Source: UA16 sp905478895 (GTDB lineage Bacteria > Bacteroidota > Bacteroidia > Flavobacteriales_D > Sanyastnellaceae). Taken from it: a stretch of 29,560 bases of DNA. The notes under the pieces are model-generated. The model was not told the DNA's origin. It saw only the letters and a program-made list of their open reading frames with translations, and ran no database searches. The stretch is taken from NCBI GenBank assembly GCA_943788495.1, contig CALSQO010000004.1:1-29560 (forward strand), written 5' to 3'. Shown here in pieces: positions 7,036 to 15,107 of this stretch. Numbering within the stretch: the stretch's first letter is position 1; each line of letters opens with the position of its first letter. The position numbers and the translations under genes were made by a program.

Positions 7036-9828
7036 TTAGATTGGGCGTTTTGGATTGGTTTTCTCATCCCTTGTCCATCGCGCATAGACGGCCATGCCAG
7101 ATCCGATGGCCATCAAAATACAGCCCAACCAGAGAACATTGATCAATGGAAATAAAACAGCCTGCATGACCACGAAGTCTCTCCGCACGGATAGGTGTTC
7201 CCAAATGGTCATTTCCAGTGTTTCTTCATTCGGATCAAACGACTCAATGCGCATTTTGATGCCGAAGTCTTCCGCCTCGTACATGTCGGGAATGACCAAG
7301 CTGTCACGAACGATATACAGCGGTTCAAAGTTGGATAGATCTGTTTGGTTTTTGAGTTGCACACAAGCTGCAATGGCCAAGTCCTTGAGGAGCAACCCCC
7401 GATCAGGCTTTTCATCATCAGCAATGGCGCGCAGGCTATCCACGGTGAGAAGTGAATGGCCGATGAGCATGCTGTCGCCAACTTGCATGGTGTGAGACCT
7501 TCCGCCCATCCAACCTTCTTCATCGGTTTCAGGTGGAGTTACGCGTCCCCATTTGATGTGGGTGTAAAGGTCGCGATGCAACCAGTGCCGCGTGTCCGGT
7601 TCGGGCGCATTGCCCATTTGTTCATTCAGCTGAATCCGGGGTTCCAACGTGAATTGCTTCGTTCCCGGTACGCCAGACTCCCAAAGCTTCGCGGTTTTTG
7701 CTTGGCGTTCGTTTGGAAAAGGAATGAACATCCAATGATCCTCCATGTCATCGGTGAACAATTCCGAGGCTTCATGATCTTCGAGGGCTTCGAATACCAT
7801 GCCATCAAAAAACACGACTTCTCCGGGAGCGTAAACCCGAGGCTGTTGATCGAAGTAATCCATTCGGAACTTGACGTGGATTCCTTCGGTGTAGCGATCC
7901 CGGTAACTGACGAAGTATTCGCCCATTTTGAGCGTATCCCCCTCCATGATGAGCAAATCCTCTCGGTTGTTGAGCGATTCATTCAAGGTGCTGATGTCAC
8001 CAATTTGGTTCTGAGAAATGATGTTCTTTTGGCTCGTACTCAGCACGGCACCAAAAATGACCAGTCCAAATCCCACATGTGCGAGCGGTGAGCCAATTTG
8101 CTTCCATTTTCCTTTGCCCAATTGCAGTATGTAATCTGCGTTTGACGCTGTTGCAAAGAGGGCAGCGAACAGCAGTGCGACGCGGGGAACTTCCCACCAT
8201 TCAAAGGCAAATTGCCAGAGTACACCCGCTGTCAGTAATACCGCAACCAGCAAGGGGATGAACAACTTGCGCATCACCACCTGGATATTCGTGTGCTTGT
8301 ACTTCAGCCATTGTGCGAATCCGACACCCAACATGATGAGCACAGCCAATGGAACTTGCACCAAATGGTATGTGCGATCCAAGTCCGTACCAGGAGCGAG
8401 ATTGTGCGCGCTGAGGTCCCGAAGAAAATCGCTATCAAGGCTGTTGCCTAGGCGGGACAGTGCACCGCTCCAAGGTTCTAGAAATGCGTTGAAAACGGGG
8501 AGGCTCGTTTGCCACGTGATGTGCGCAGCGCTGACGAGCAGGAGCAGTGCTCCTACAAACATCCAGAAATCACGGCTCCAAATGGAGTCTTCTTCTTCGG
8601 TACGTTCAATGTCCTTGCGATAGGCTTTGACTGCAGCGGCAACAAGGACCAGTAAGAATCCCGTCAGTGCTTCAATGACATATCCTTTTAGGCAGATTAT
8701 GACTAGAATGCCAATGGCGATAAGGGCGCGGTTCCTCCACACTCCGGGACGCAAGAGCATGAGGTGTCCCAGGGCTAAGAACGACAAGAGATAGACCAGG
8801 AGTTGGGGCAAGATGCCGCTGTCGACAAAGCTGTGTACAGAGGTGTCTCCAAGAATGCCTGATTTCGTCAGGAAAGTGCTGTAAAGCACCAGCAAGAACG
8901 AAATGAGAATGAAGTAATAGGTGCTAAAAAGGGCAAGTGGTTTCTGGCGATTTCGATTGATCAACAACAAATGACCACCTGCTACGGTGGTTAACCAAGG
9001 AACGAGTGAGGAATTTTCGACCGGATCCCAGGCCCAAAATCCACCAAAGCTGAGTGCTTCATAAGCCCAAGCACCGCCCATCAATATACCTGTACCGAGG
9101 ATTCCGATGGTGAAAAAGGACCAACGCAATGCAGGACGCATCCACGAGCGGTCTTCCCGATCTGCAAGACCTGCGATGGCATAGGCGAACGGGACGGAAG
9201 TAGCCGCGAATCCGAGAAAAAGAGTAGGAGGGTGGATGGTCATCCAGTAATTCTGGAGCAGAGGATTAAGCCCTTGACCATCTTCGAACAAAGGAAACGC
9301 TGTGAGGTAATCAGCACGCGCTGTCCAAGGCAAACCCGCGTATTGGGGCGCATCCCGAAGCAGCAAAAATGGATCAAGTCCCAATTGGAATTCGCCGAAG
9401 TAAATGCCCAATATCATGGAGGTCAAGAAGACTTGGATGGCGCTTAATGTTGCCATGGCAGGGCCAGTCCATTTCGTCTCTTTGCGAAGGAGAATCAGCC
9501 CCAATACGTTGTGCCAAAACATCCACAACAGAAACCCACCTTCTTGTCCGCCCCAAAATGCGCTAAAGATGAAGCGCATCGGCATCGCGTTATTCAAGTG
9601 CTTCCAAATGTATTGGAATTCATAGCGGTGGAATCCAAACAGGACAAAGACGAGCGCGATTACGGCGAAAGTGGAAATGGCGTGGATTTGAAAAGAGCGC
9701 TTGCCCCAATCGTTCCATCCCTTCAAGAATGATATGACTGCTGCTAGTGCAGAGGCAAATGCCAGAGCGACCAAAAACCTACCTGTCCAGGCTAGCAAGG
9801 TCCATTCTCCGATGTAATCGATGTCCAT
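7036..9828 (-). CDS. ccmF: Cytochrome c maturation heme lyase subunit CcmF
   Basis: Polytopic inner-membrane protein that, in System I, receives heme from holo-CcmE and ligates it to apocytochrome c. 930 residues with many TM helices. The heme-handling tryptophan-rich (WWD) motif is at about 261-278 (GGFWAWDPVENSSLVPWL). Candidate axial His residues are His199 (MTIHPPTLFLGF), His286 (GGHLLL) and His332 (TSVHSF). TM helices cluster in the first 410 residues, then come three around 415-580, a large extracytoplasmic domain (about 610-890), and a last TM near 895-920. It is longer than E. coli CcmF (about 650 residues), mainly through that C-terminal soluble domain. Its ATG overlaps the ccmE stop (TAATG), placing it in the ccm operon. 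An alternative name in automated annotation could be CcsA-like biogenesis protein. Confidence 0.94.
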   Translation of the reverse strand: MDIDYIGEWTLLAWTGRFLVALAFASALAAVISFLKGWNDWGKRSFQIHAISTFAVIALVFVLFGFHRYEFQYIWKHLNNAMPMRFIFSAFWGGQEGGFLLWMFWHNVLGLILLRKETKWTGPAMATLSAIQVFLTSMILGIYFGEFQLGLDPFLLLRDAPQYAGLPWTARADYLTAFPLFEDGQGLNPLLQNYWMTIHPPTLFLGFAATSVPFAYAIAGLADREDRSWMRPALRWSFFTIGILGTGILMGGAWAYEALSFGGFWAWDPVENSSLVPWLTTVAGGHLLLINRNRQKPLALFSTYYFILISFLLVLYSTFLTKSGILGDTSVHSFVDSGILPQLLVYLLSFLALGHLMLLRPGVWRNRALIAIGILVIICLKGYVIEALTGFLLVLVAAAVKAYRKDIERTEEEDSIWSRDFWMFVGALLLLVSAAHITWQTSLPVFNAFLEPWSGALSRLGNSLDSDFLRDLSAHNLAPGTDLDRTYHLVQVPLAVLIMLGVGFAQWLKYKHTNIQVVMRKLFIPLLVAVLLTAGVLWQFAFEWWEVPRVALLFAALFATASNADYILQLGKGKWKQIGSPLAHVGFGLVIFGAVLSTSQKNIISQNQIGDISTLNESLNNREDLLIMEGDTLKMGEYFVSYRDRYTEGIHVKFRMDYFDQQPRVYAPGEVVFFDGMVFEALEDHEASELFTDDMEDHWMFIPFPNERQAKTAKLWESGVPGTKQFTLEPRIQLNEQMGNAPEPDTRHWLHRDLYTHIKWGRVTPPETDEEGWMGGRSHTMQVGDSMLIGHSLLTVDSLRAIADDEKPDRGLLLKDLAIAACVQLKNQTDLSNFEPLYIVRDSLVIPDMYEAEDFGIKMRIESFDPNEETLEMTIWEHLSVRRDFVVMQAVLFPLINVLWLGCILMAIGSGMAVYARWTRDEKTNPKRPI

Positions 9829-10238
9829 TATGAGCTTGAATCGCCTGCCTCATCCATGAGGACATGATTGCTTTCGTTGTATTTCGAAGGGCATTTCATC
9901 AGCATTTCAGTCGCATGAAACGCTCCGTCAATCATGGATCCATACAAGTCGATGGATTCACTGTTTTCGAGACCCGTCGGCTTGGCTTTTTCCAAAATGA
10001 TTCGGCACGTTTTTCCGTCCCGATCTTCCATCCAAAAGACCGTTTGCCCGGGATCGACAATAGGATCGTAAATGACCGGCTCCTCGCGAACAAGAGTTCC
10101 GGATATTTTGCATTCTTCTCCCGGCTCTTTGGAAGCTTCTGCAAACCCAACTGAGCGGCTTGTACTGGTGAAAGTAGCGATGAAGGTTCCAACCAATATT
10201 GCGACAAACAACAAGCTCATGATGTGGGTCCTCTTCAT
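9828..10238 (-). CDS. ccmE: Heme chaperone CcmE, Cys-type (CPSKY)
   Basis: Periplasmic heme chaperone anchored by one N-terminal TM helix (about 6-24) with a beta-barrel (OB-fold) domain. 136 residues, a normal length. The family's covalent heme site is H-x3-Y in E. coli; here the matching spot after FHATEMLMK is CPSKY, giving Cys116 and Tyr120. Cys-type CcmE (C-x3-Y) is known from archaea and some deltaproteobacteria, so heme attachment through Cys is plausible here but inferred. The segment CKISGTLVREEPVIYDP is the first strand pair, and FWMEDRDGKTCRIIL follows. The start overlaps the CcmD-like stop by ATGA, and the stop overlaps the ccmF start. Confidence 0.92.
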   Translation of the reverse strand: MKRTHIMSLLFVAILVGTFIATFTSTSRSVGFAEASKEPGEECKISGTLVREEPVIYDPIVDPGQTVFWMEDRDGKTCRIILEKAKPTGLENSESIDLYGSMIDGAFHATEMLMKCPSKYNESNHVLMDEAGDSSS

Positions 10239-10429
10239 GATGGCGCTGAATTTTTTGAATCCAACTTTGCTTCCAATTGCTTGAGGCGCGCCTCAGCCCG
10301 CCACATCCAAAGGCCAAATCCAACCAGAAGGATCAAGGCCACTGCCAGTACGACCAGCGCCTTTCCACTGCCGAAAAACCATCCTTCTAAGGGGTGGCTC
10401 TGAACCAGAATAAGATTCAATGCGTTCAT
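10235..10429 (-). CDS. CcmD-like small membrane protein
   Basis: A 64-residue protein with one TM helix (about 21-43) preceded by SGKALVV and followed by a charged helix (RAEARLKQLEAKL). This matches the short 'CcmD family' proteins placed between ccmC and ccmE in Bacteroidota. In System I, CcmD helps release holo-CcmE from the CcmABC complex. The start overlaps the ccmC stop and its own stop overlaps the ccmE start (both ATGA), so it is locked into the operon. Sequence similarity to proteobacterial CcmD is weak; the call rests on size, topology and position. Confidence 0.82.
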   Translation of the reverse strand: MNALNLILVQSHPLEGWFFGSGKALVVLAVALILLVGFGLWMWRAEARLKQLEAKLDSKNSAPS

Positions 10430-11469
10430 TTTATTTTTTTGTTCAAGCGGGTGATGCGCATGTTGATTCGGTGCATCCAGAGGCCAATGAGAATCCAGCC
10501 GATGACGGCGGGATAGAATGCAGCACGCAATGCACTGTCCAAATCATACGAGTTGAAACCAGGGTTTCCTCCTTTGCCGGGATGCAGGCTTTCTGTGAAC
10601 CGTGGCAACACCATAAGGAGGATGATGAGAATGACAAACGCGAATAAGTTGTATACAGCACTCAAGCGAGCTCGGAGGGCAGCACTTTCGAGGCTGTTGC
10701 GTAAAACCATGTATCCAGAATAGACCAGCACCGTGACCAAAGCCCCATTAAGTTGCGGATCATCAACCCACCAAGCGCCCCATGTGAAACGCGCCCAAAC
10801 GCTGCCCGTGACCAGCCCTAGAATCCCAAAAAGCAAACCGACCCTGACAGCCGACTCCGCTTTTTCGTCCTCTGCGGTCGCTCGAGCGGAAGCCAGTTGT
10901 TTGATGGAGGCGACAAAAGCGATTCCCATCAGTACAAACATGGTAAACCACATGGGAACATGAAGCATCAAATTCCGGATGGATTCTAAAATGCGGGGTT
11001 GGTAGGGGAAGTGAAACGGTAAGTCAGCCTCGAATTCTTCAATATCGATGCCAGAAAGGCTGATGGACTCATCGATAAACCGATCCGACAAAAACAAGCC
11101 ATTTTCCAGCAGCAACGTGCCGTCCACAGAATGGTTGGTCAAGACATCCCAAGATTTTGAGGGCACGGAATAGGGAAGGGTTAAACCAATACGAGCGTGG
11201 GTGTCATCCAGGACTTCCATCACCTCCAACCGAGCCAAGTTGGCTTTCGACCGAACCAGCACCTGCAAATCGCCCGGATTCTCGCTCCAATGTGTCCCGA
11301 ATCCTGTCAAAACGTACTCGGGCACTTTTCGATCCAAGTCATTGGACATGGCGGTATCGCCAGTACCTCGGAGCTCCAACAATCCCGGGCCCATGGGGAC
11401 CGCGAATACGAGAACCAAGACACAGGCAATCAGGATAAAACCTCCAATTTTCCAAATGTTGTGAGCCAT
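10426..11469 (-). CDS. ccmC: Heme-handling protein CcmC with an added extracytoplasmic domain
   Basis: Inner-membrane protein that loads heme onto CcmE. 347 residues, against about 220-245 in most CcmC proteins. After TM1 (about 8-25) there is an extra region at 27-158 of beta-rich, soluble character; then the normal CcmC core resumes with ESIRNLMLHVPMWF (His170), the tryptophan motif TWGAWWVDDPQLNGAL (229-244), and ESLHPGKGG (His296), the two His residues being the likely axial ligands. The motif reads WWVDDP where E. coli has WWVWD. Further TMs lie near 172-188, 209-225, 243-257, 273-290 and 315-333. It starts 6 bp after ccmB and overlaps the CcmD-like gene. The extra domain is described under findings. 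Confidence 0.92.
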   Translation of the reverse strand: MAHNIWKIGGFILIACVLVLVFAVPMGPGLLELRGTGDTAMSNDLDRKVPEYVLTGFGTHWSENPGDLQVLVRSKANLARLEVMEVLDDTHARIGLTLPYSVPSKSWDVLTNHSVDGTLLLENGLFLSDRFIDESISLSGIDIEEFEADLPFHFPYQPRILESIRNLMLHVPMWFTMFVLMGIAFVASIKQLASARATAEDEKAESAVRVGLLFGILGLVTGSVWARFTWGAWWVDDPQLNGALVTVLVYSGYMVLRNSLESAALRARLSAVYNLFAFVILIILLMVLPRFTESLHPGKGGNPGFNSYDLDSALRAAFYPAVIGWILIGLWMHRINMRITRLNKKIK

Positions 11470-11475
11470 CTGCTT

Positions 11476-12192
11476 TTAATCGCTCCAAAGATAAGGGAAC
11501 AGGATGAAGCCCAATGCCCCAAAACCGCCACTTAATGTTCCCAAAAAAAGCAAGTTGTGCGCAGTGTCCGCAAAGGATATTCCATGCAGGATATCCATGC
11601 CATAGCGCGTTGCAATCAAGATGACAGGAATGATCAAAGGCAACCCGAGAACCGCGATCAATCCAAAACCTCCATTCGCCCGCACGGCCAATGCTTGAAT
11701 CATGGCGAGGAGTGAGGCCAAGGCAACGGAAGTCAAGAGCATACCGATGAAAAAATAGACCGCTTGCATTCCGTTGAGGTGTTCAGTGCCCAAGAACAAG
11801 GTGAAGGCGATGAAAACGATGCTGCTCATTCCGCAAAGAAGCAAACTGAAAAATGTAATGCGTGCCAAAACCCATTCTTGCGGCCGTACCACATGAATCA
11901 AATAGGCACGCATTTCCGGGGCATCTTCCGGCCATGACTTGGCGACGGCATTGAAGGCTGAAAACAACAAAACGACCCAGGCCAGTGCATTCCAGGCTTC
12001 CGCCTCCGCTCGCGATCCAGCGACTTGGTAGCACGTGTAGACCGCGGCGATTGAAAACAAAATCAATCCGGCCAATCCGTTTTTTTGCCGAAATTCCATT
12101 TGGAAGGCATGACGAGTGAGCGCGGCATATCGCGACCATGCGGAAGACGCAGGCTCCGATGAGGCATTCATGATATTTTCCTTTGCTTTCAT
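11476..12192 (-). CDS. ccmB: Heme exporter protein CcmB
   Basis: Membrane subunit of the CcmAB ABC complex used to release holo-CcmE from CcmC. 238 residues with about six TM helices, beginning with a cytoplasmic FQMEFRQKNGLAGLILFS segment typical of CcmB (the 'E-x-R' helix before TM1) and ending in an FGALGFILFPYLW helix. No ccmA ATPase gene is next to it in this window, so the ATPase must be encoded elsewhere or be absent. The first ATG is used (3 bp after the exonuclease stop); a second Met eight codons in (12171) is an equally plausible start. It is the first ccm gene of the string. Confidence 0.9.
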   Translation of the reverse strand: MKAKENIMNASSEPASSAWSRYAALTRHAFQMEFRQKNGLAGLILFSIAAVYTCYQVAGSRAEAEAWNALAWVVLLFSAFNAVAKSWPEDAPEMRAYLIHVVRPQEWVLARITFFSLLLCGMSSIVFIAFTLFLGTEHLNGMQAVYFFIGMLLTSVALASLLAMIQALAVRANGGFGLIAVLGLPLIIPVILIATRYGMDILHGISFADTAHNLLFLGTLSGGFGALGFILFPYLWSD

Positions 12193-12195
12193 GGC

Positions 12196-12759
12196 TCAGC
12201 CATTCAGATTCAACAGGTCCATGGGCTTTGCAATGACTTGAAAGAGCCGCGCCATGTTTCGGGCATCTTCAATGGCGCGGTGCTGAGTGCCACTGTAACT
12301 CAACCCCTCCAGCTCCATGGCGTTTTTCAAGCCAATTTGGTTCTTGCTTTCTTTCCATTTGCTGTAGTGGTGTTGCAAACATGCATGGTAGCGCAGCCAA
12401 GGCAGCTCCATTTCATGCAAGTGGCTGTCGATGAGGAGTTGGCGTTTATCGAACTCACCCCAACTCATCAGTACTGTTCTCACTTCGCTGGGGTTCATCC
12501 AATCTTCGAAGGCTTCAATCGCTTCATCGAAGTGCGGTGCACCCTCAATGTCTCGCTGGGTGATGCTGGTCAGCTGGGTGCAGAATTTGGAGATTTCGGG
12601 ATGCAACAAGGGACGAATGAACAAACAGAATTCAGAAATAACGTCTAAATTCTCATCTACTTTTACGGCGCCAATCTCAATGATTTCCACTTGTTTGGGC
12701 GCGCGGCTTCGCCAGCAAGTAGCCTCCAAATCGTAGATGATGAAATGCCTTTGGTCCAT
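12196..12759 (-). CDS. DEDDh 3'-5' exonuclease (ERI-1/KapD-like)
   Basis: A 187-residue DnaQ-like exonuclease domain protein. The four metal-binding acidic residues and the catalytic His are visible: YDLEATCW (Asp9, Glu11), WGEFDKRQL (Asp), and QHRAIEDARNMARL (His and Asp). The DLEATCW opening with QVEIIEIGAV resembles the ERI-1/KapD group, which trims single-stranded RNA or DNA ends, rather than the polymerase III epsilon subunit. I start at the ATG at 12759 because the domain begins there and a TATCTTTG promoter box lies six bases upstream; the open frame runs further upstream but over the sirtuin start. It stands first in the minus-strand string, 3 bp from ccmB, which may only reflect shared transcription. 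Substrate unknown. Confidence 0.88.
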   Translation of the reverse strand: MDQRHFIIYDLEATCWRSRAPKQVEIIEIGAVKVDENLDVISEFCLFIRPLLHPEISKFCTQLTSITQRDIEGAPHFDEAIEAFEDWMNPSEVRTVLMSWGEFDKRQLLIDSHLHEMELPWLRYHACLQHHYSKWKESKNQIGLKNAMELEGLSYSGTQHRAIEDARNMARLFQVIAKPMDLLNLNG

Positions 12760-12765
12760 GGTTTG

Positions 12766-12773
12766 CAAAGATA
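12766..12773 (-). promoter_or_regulatory. Bacteroidota -7 promoter box TATCTTTG ahead of the exonuclease-ccm string
   Basis: The minus strand reads TATCTTTG, a full match to the TAnnTTTG consensus, six bases before the exonuclease ATG. That puts the likely transcript start at or within a few bases of the start codon. I do not see a good TTG at the -33 distance, so confidence is moderate. Confidence 0.5.
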
Positions 12774-12839
12774 GGCTTTCCCTTCGAGTGTTTGTTGTCA
12801 TCCGCTGAGCATGCGAGGTGGTTATGGCTATATTCGGGC

Positions 12840-13529
12840 ATGGAGCGTCCAGAGAAATTGGTGGTTTTGTCGGGTGCGGGCATGAGCGCAGAGAGCGGGA
12901 TTCCGACGTTTCGTGGCGAAGGTGGTTTGTGGGAAGGGCAACGCGTGCAAGACGTTGCAACGCCAGAGGCTTGGGCGGCCGACCCGGATCGCGTTCGACG
13001 GTTTTATAACGAGCGTCGAAAGCACCTCATGGCATGCGAGCCGAATGCTGGGCATCGTACCATCGCACGCTGGGAGTCGCATTGTTCCGTTCACGTGATT
13101 ACCCAAAATGTCGATGACTTGCATGAAAGAGCAGGTTCTACTCATGTTTTGCACTTGCATGGTGAGCTGATGAGGGCGAGAAGCTTGGATGCTCCGGCAA
13201 CTGTTTGGGACATGGCTCATTGGGACATGCAATCGTCGGATCGATGCCCCAATGGATTTCACGTTCGGCCCCACATTGTATGGTTTGGAGAAGAAGTGCC
13301 CAATATGGATCGGGCCATTTCGATCATCGAATCCGCGGATTGCTTGCTGATTGTTGGGACATCCTTGCAAGTTTATCCCGCAGCGCAACTTGCTTACATA
13401 GCTCGGCCGGGCGTTCCGGTTCACGTCGTAGACCCCTCTTCAGCTGAGCTGCCTCTTGAGTCGGTTCATTGTTGGCCTTTTCCCGCTTCGGAAGGACTTG
13501 CGCGGTTAGATGCCGCGTGGTTTGCCTGA
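12840..13529 (+). CDS. CobB-like SIR2 NAD-dependent deacylase, class III
   Basis: A 229-residue sirtuin that removes acyl groups from protein lysines using NAD+. Seen: the Rossmann GAGMSAESGIPTFR motif (12-25), TQNVDDLH (88-95), catalytic His107 in HLHGEL, RPHIVWFGE (143-151) and GTSLQVYPAAQL. Tyr56 and Arg59 (FYNERR) match the Tyr-x-x-Arg pair that lets SIRT5 and E. coli CobB remove succinyl and malonyl groups, so desuccinylase activity is plausible. The four Zn-binding cysteines of the usual small domain are missing; only one Cys (RCPNG) is in that region. The start at 12840 begins the domain directly; the frame extends upstream without sense. It is divergent from the exonuclease and convergent with accC, so it is probably monocistronic. 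Confidence 0.92.
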   Translation: MERPEKLVVLSGAGMSAESGIPTFRGEGGLWEGQRVQDVATPEAWAADPDRVRRFYNERRKHLMACEPNAGHRTIARWESHCSVHVITQNVDDLHERAGSTHVLHLHGELMRARSLDAPATVWDMAHWDMQSSDRCPNGFHVRPHIVWFGEEVPNMDRAISIIESADCLLIVGTSLQVYPAAQLAYIARPGVPVHVVDPSSAELPLESVHCWPFPASEGLARLDAAWFA

Positions 13530-13530
13530 G

Positions 13531-13555
13531 CCTTGTTAGGGATTCTGAGGCAAGG
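13531..13555. terminator. Weak hairpin between convergent sirtuin and biotin carboxylase genes
   Basis: In the 32-bp gap between the two stop codons, CCTTG (13531-13535) can pair with CAAGG (13551-13555); an overlapping alternative pairs TTGCC with GGCAA. There is no T-run, so it is a poor intrinsic terminator. Position is the main support. Confidence 0.3.
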
Positions 13556-13561
13556 AATGAA

Positions 13562-15076
13562 TCAGGAATACTTCCGATTCTTCCAATTTGAGGACCGCCG
13601 GGAGCTTGCAGGATTTGCCGTTTTTGTAGGAGTGGGACTGGATCGACGAATCATAGCAACGGCAAGTTTTGCCACATCGATGTCTTCCAGGGGCACATTT
13701 CGGTCCAATGCCCCTTCATGAAAATGTTCGCTGACAAAATGCGTGTCAAATGAACCGCTTCGAAAAGCGGCATGGTCTATCGCAAAACGGCCGAAATCCA
13801 GGGTAGTAGAAACTCCTGTGATTTCATACTCATCGATGGCCATGATGGCGCGCTCAATTGCCGCATCTCTGTTGTGTCCTTGAACCACTAGTTTGGCCAA
13901 CATCGGATCATAATGAATGGGGATTTCTTGGCCCTCTTCGACTCCATCGTCGATGCGAATGCCAGGTCCCGTGGGTGGAGAATAGCGCTGCAAGGTTCCC
14001 GTTGTAGGCAAGAATCCTGCTCGCGCATCCTCGGCATAAACGCGAACTTCGATGGCGTGGCCGCGGATTTTGAGGTCCGCTTGTTCGAAGGAAAGGCGAT
14101 GTCCCTCTGCAATGCGGATTTGCTCCCGAACCAAGTCCACATTGGTAATGCATTCGGTTACGGGGTGTTCTACTTGCAGTCGGGTGTTCATTTCGAGGAA
14201 ATAAAAGCGATGTTGATCATCGAGCAAGAATTCCACGGTGCCGGCTCCTTCGTAATCGCAACTCTTCGCAACTTGGATGGCACATTGTCCCATTTCTTCT
14301 CGCAATTCCGGAGTAAGGACTGCCGAAGGAGCTTCTTCAATGACTTTTTGATGCCGCCGCTGAATACTGCACTCGCGCTCAAAAAGATGAACGCAATTGC
14401 CATGTACGTCCGCTAAGATTTGGATCTCAATATGCCGTGGAGAGGTGACAAAACGCTCGATAAAGACCGAGCCGTCTCCAAACGAATTCACCGCCTCTGA
14501 GACGGCACGTTCGAAAGCGTTCGGAAGGTCCTCCATTTGATTGACCACGCGCATGCCTTTTCCGCCTCCGCCGGCACTGGCTTTGATCAGCAGAGGGAAT
14601 CCGATTTTTTCGGCAACCTCTTGCGCCTCAGCAATATTTTCGATGGGGTGATCCGTTCCAGGAACAAGTGGAACCCCAAAAGGCTTCACGGTTTCTTTGG
14701 CGGCGAGTTTGGACCCCATGGTCTCAATGGCCTTGGCTTGTGGTCCAATGAAGGTGAGGCCTGCATCACGGACAGCATCTGAAAAGCCAGCATTCTCGGA
14801 TAAAAATCCATATCCGGGATGAATGGCATCGGCTCCCACGGATTGGGCAGCCTTGATAATATTGGCCCCAATCAGATAGCTTTCGGAGGAAGGAGCGGGA
14901 CCGATGTGGATCGCTTCGTCTGCGTATCGGGCAAAAACGGCCTGCTTGTCTGCATCAGAGTAAACGGCCACGGTTTTTATGCCCATTTCACGCGCAGTTT
15001 TCATGACGCGCAAGGCAATTTCACCTCGATTCGCTACTAAGATTTTTTGAATGGGTCGGATGGTGGTGGCTTTCAT
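13562..15076 (-). CDS. accC: Biotin carboxylase subunit of an acyl-CoA carboxylase
   Basis: ATP-grasp enzyme that carboxylates biotin on its carrier protein using bicarbonate and ATP, the first half-reaction of acetyl-CoA (or propionyl-CoA) carboxylase. 504 residues, slightly longer than E. coli AccC (449). Domains: N-terminal biotin carboxylase fold (KILVANRGEIALRV at 11-24), ATP-grasp with the glycine-rich KASAGGGGKGMRV (165-177), ECSIQRRHQK (235-244), EMNTRLQVEHPV (295-306), and the C-terminal domain with RVYAEDA and YDPMLAKLV. It ends in a Ser/Arg/Lys-rich tail of about 30 residues with no known role. No biotin carrier domain is fused and no accB or carboxyltransferase is adjacent, so acetyl-CoA versus propionyl-CoA cannot be settled. 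It lies 31 bp downstream of the SRP RNA on the same strand. Confidence 0.93.
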   Translation of the reverse strand: MKATTIRPIQKILVANRGEIALRVMKTAREMGIKTVAVYSDADKQAVFARYADEAIHIGPAPSSESYLIGANIIKAAQSVGADAIHPGYGFLSENAGFSDAVRDAGLTFIGPQAKAIETMGSKLAAKETVKPFGVPLVPGTDHPIENIAEAQEVAEKIGFPLLIKASAGGGGKGMRVVNQMEDLPNAFERAVSEAVNSFGDGSVFIERFVTSPRHIEIQILADVHGNCVHLFERECSIQRRHQKVIEEAPSAVLTPELREEMGQCAIQVAKSCDYEGAGTVEFLLDDQHRFYFLEMNTRLQVEHPVTECITNVDLVREQIRIAEGHRLSFEQADLKIRGHAIEVRVYAEDARAGFLPTTGTLQRYSPPTGPGIRIDDGVEEGQEIPIHYDPMLAKLVVQGHNRDAAIERAIMAIDEYEITGVSTTLDFGRFAIDHAAFRSGSFDTHFVSEHFHEGALDRNVPLEDIDVAKLAVAMIRRSSPTPTKTANPASSRRSSNWKNRKYS

Positions 15077-15107
15077 TGCTGGGGGCTCTTATCCGATGAA
15101 AAAAGGT

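Noticed and set aside
7456..8091. Plus-strand open frame of 211 codons opposite ccmF
   Set aside because: Antisense shadow of the ccmF soluble domain; composition is not protein-like.
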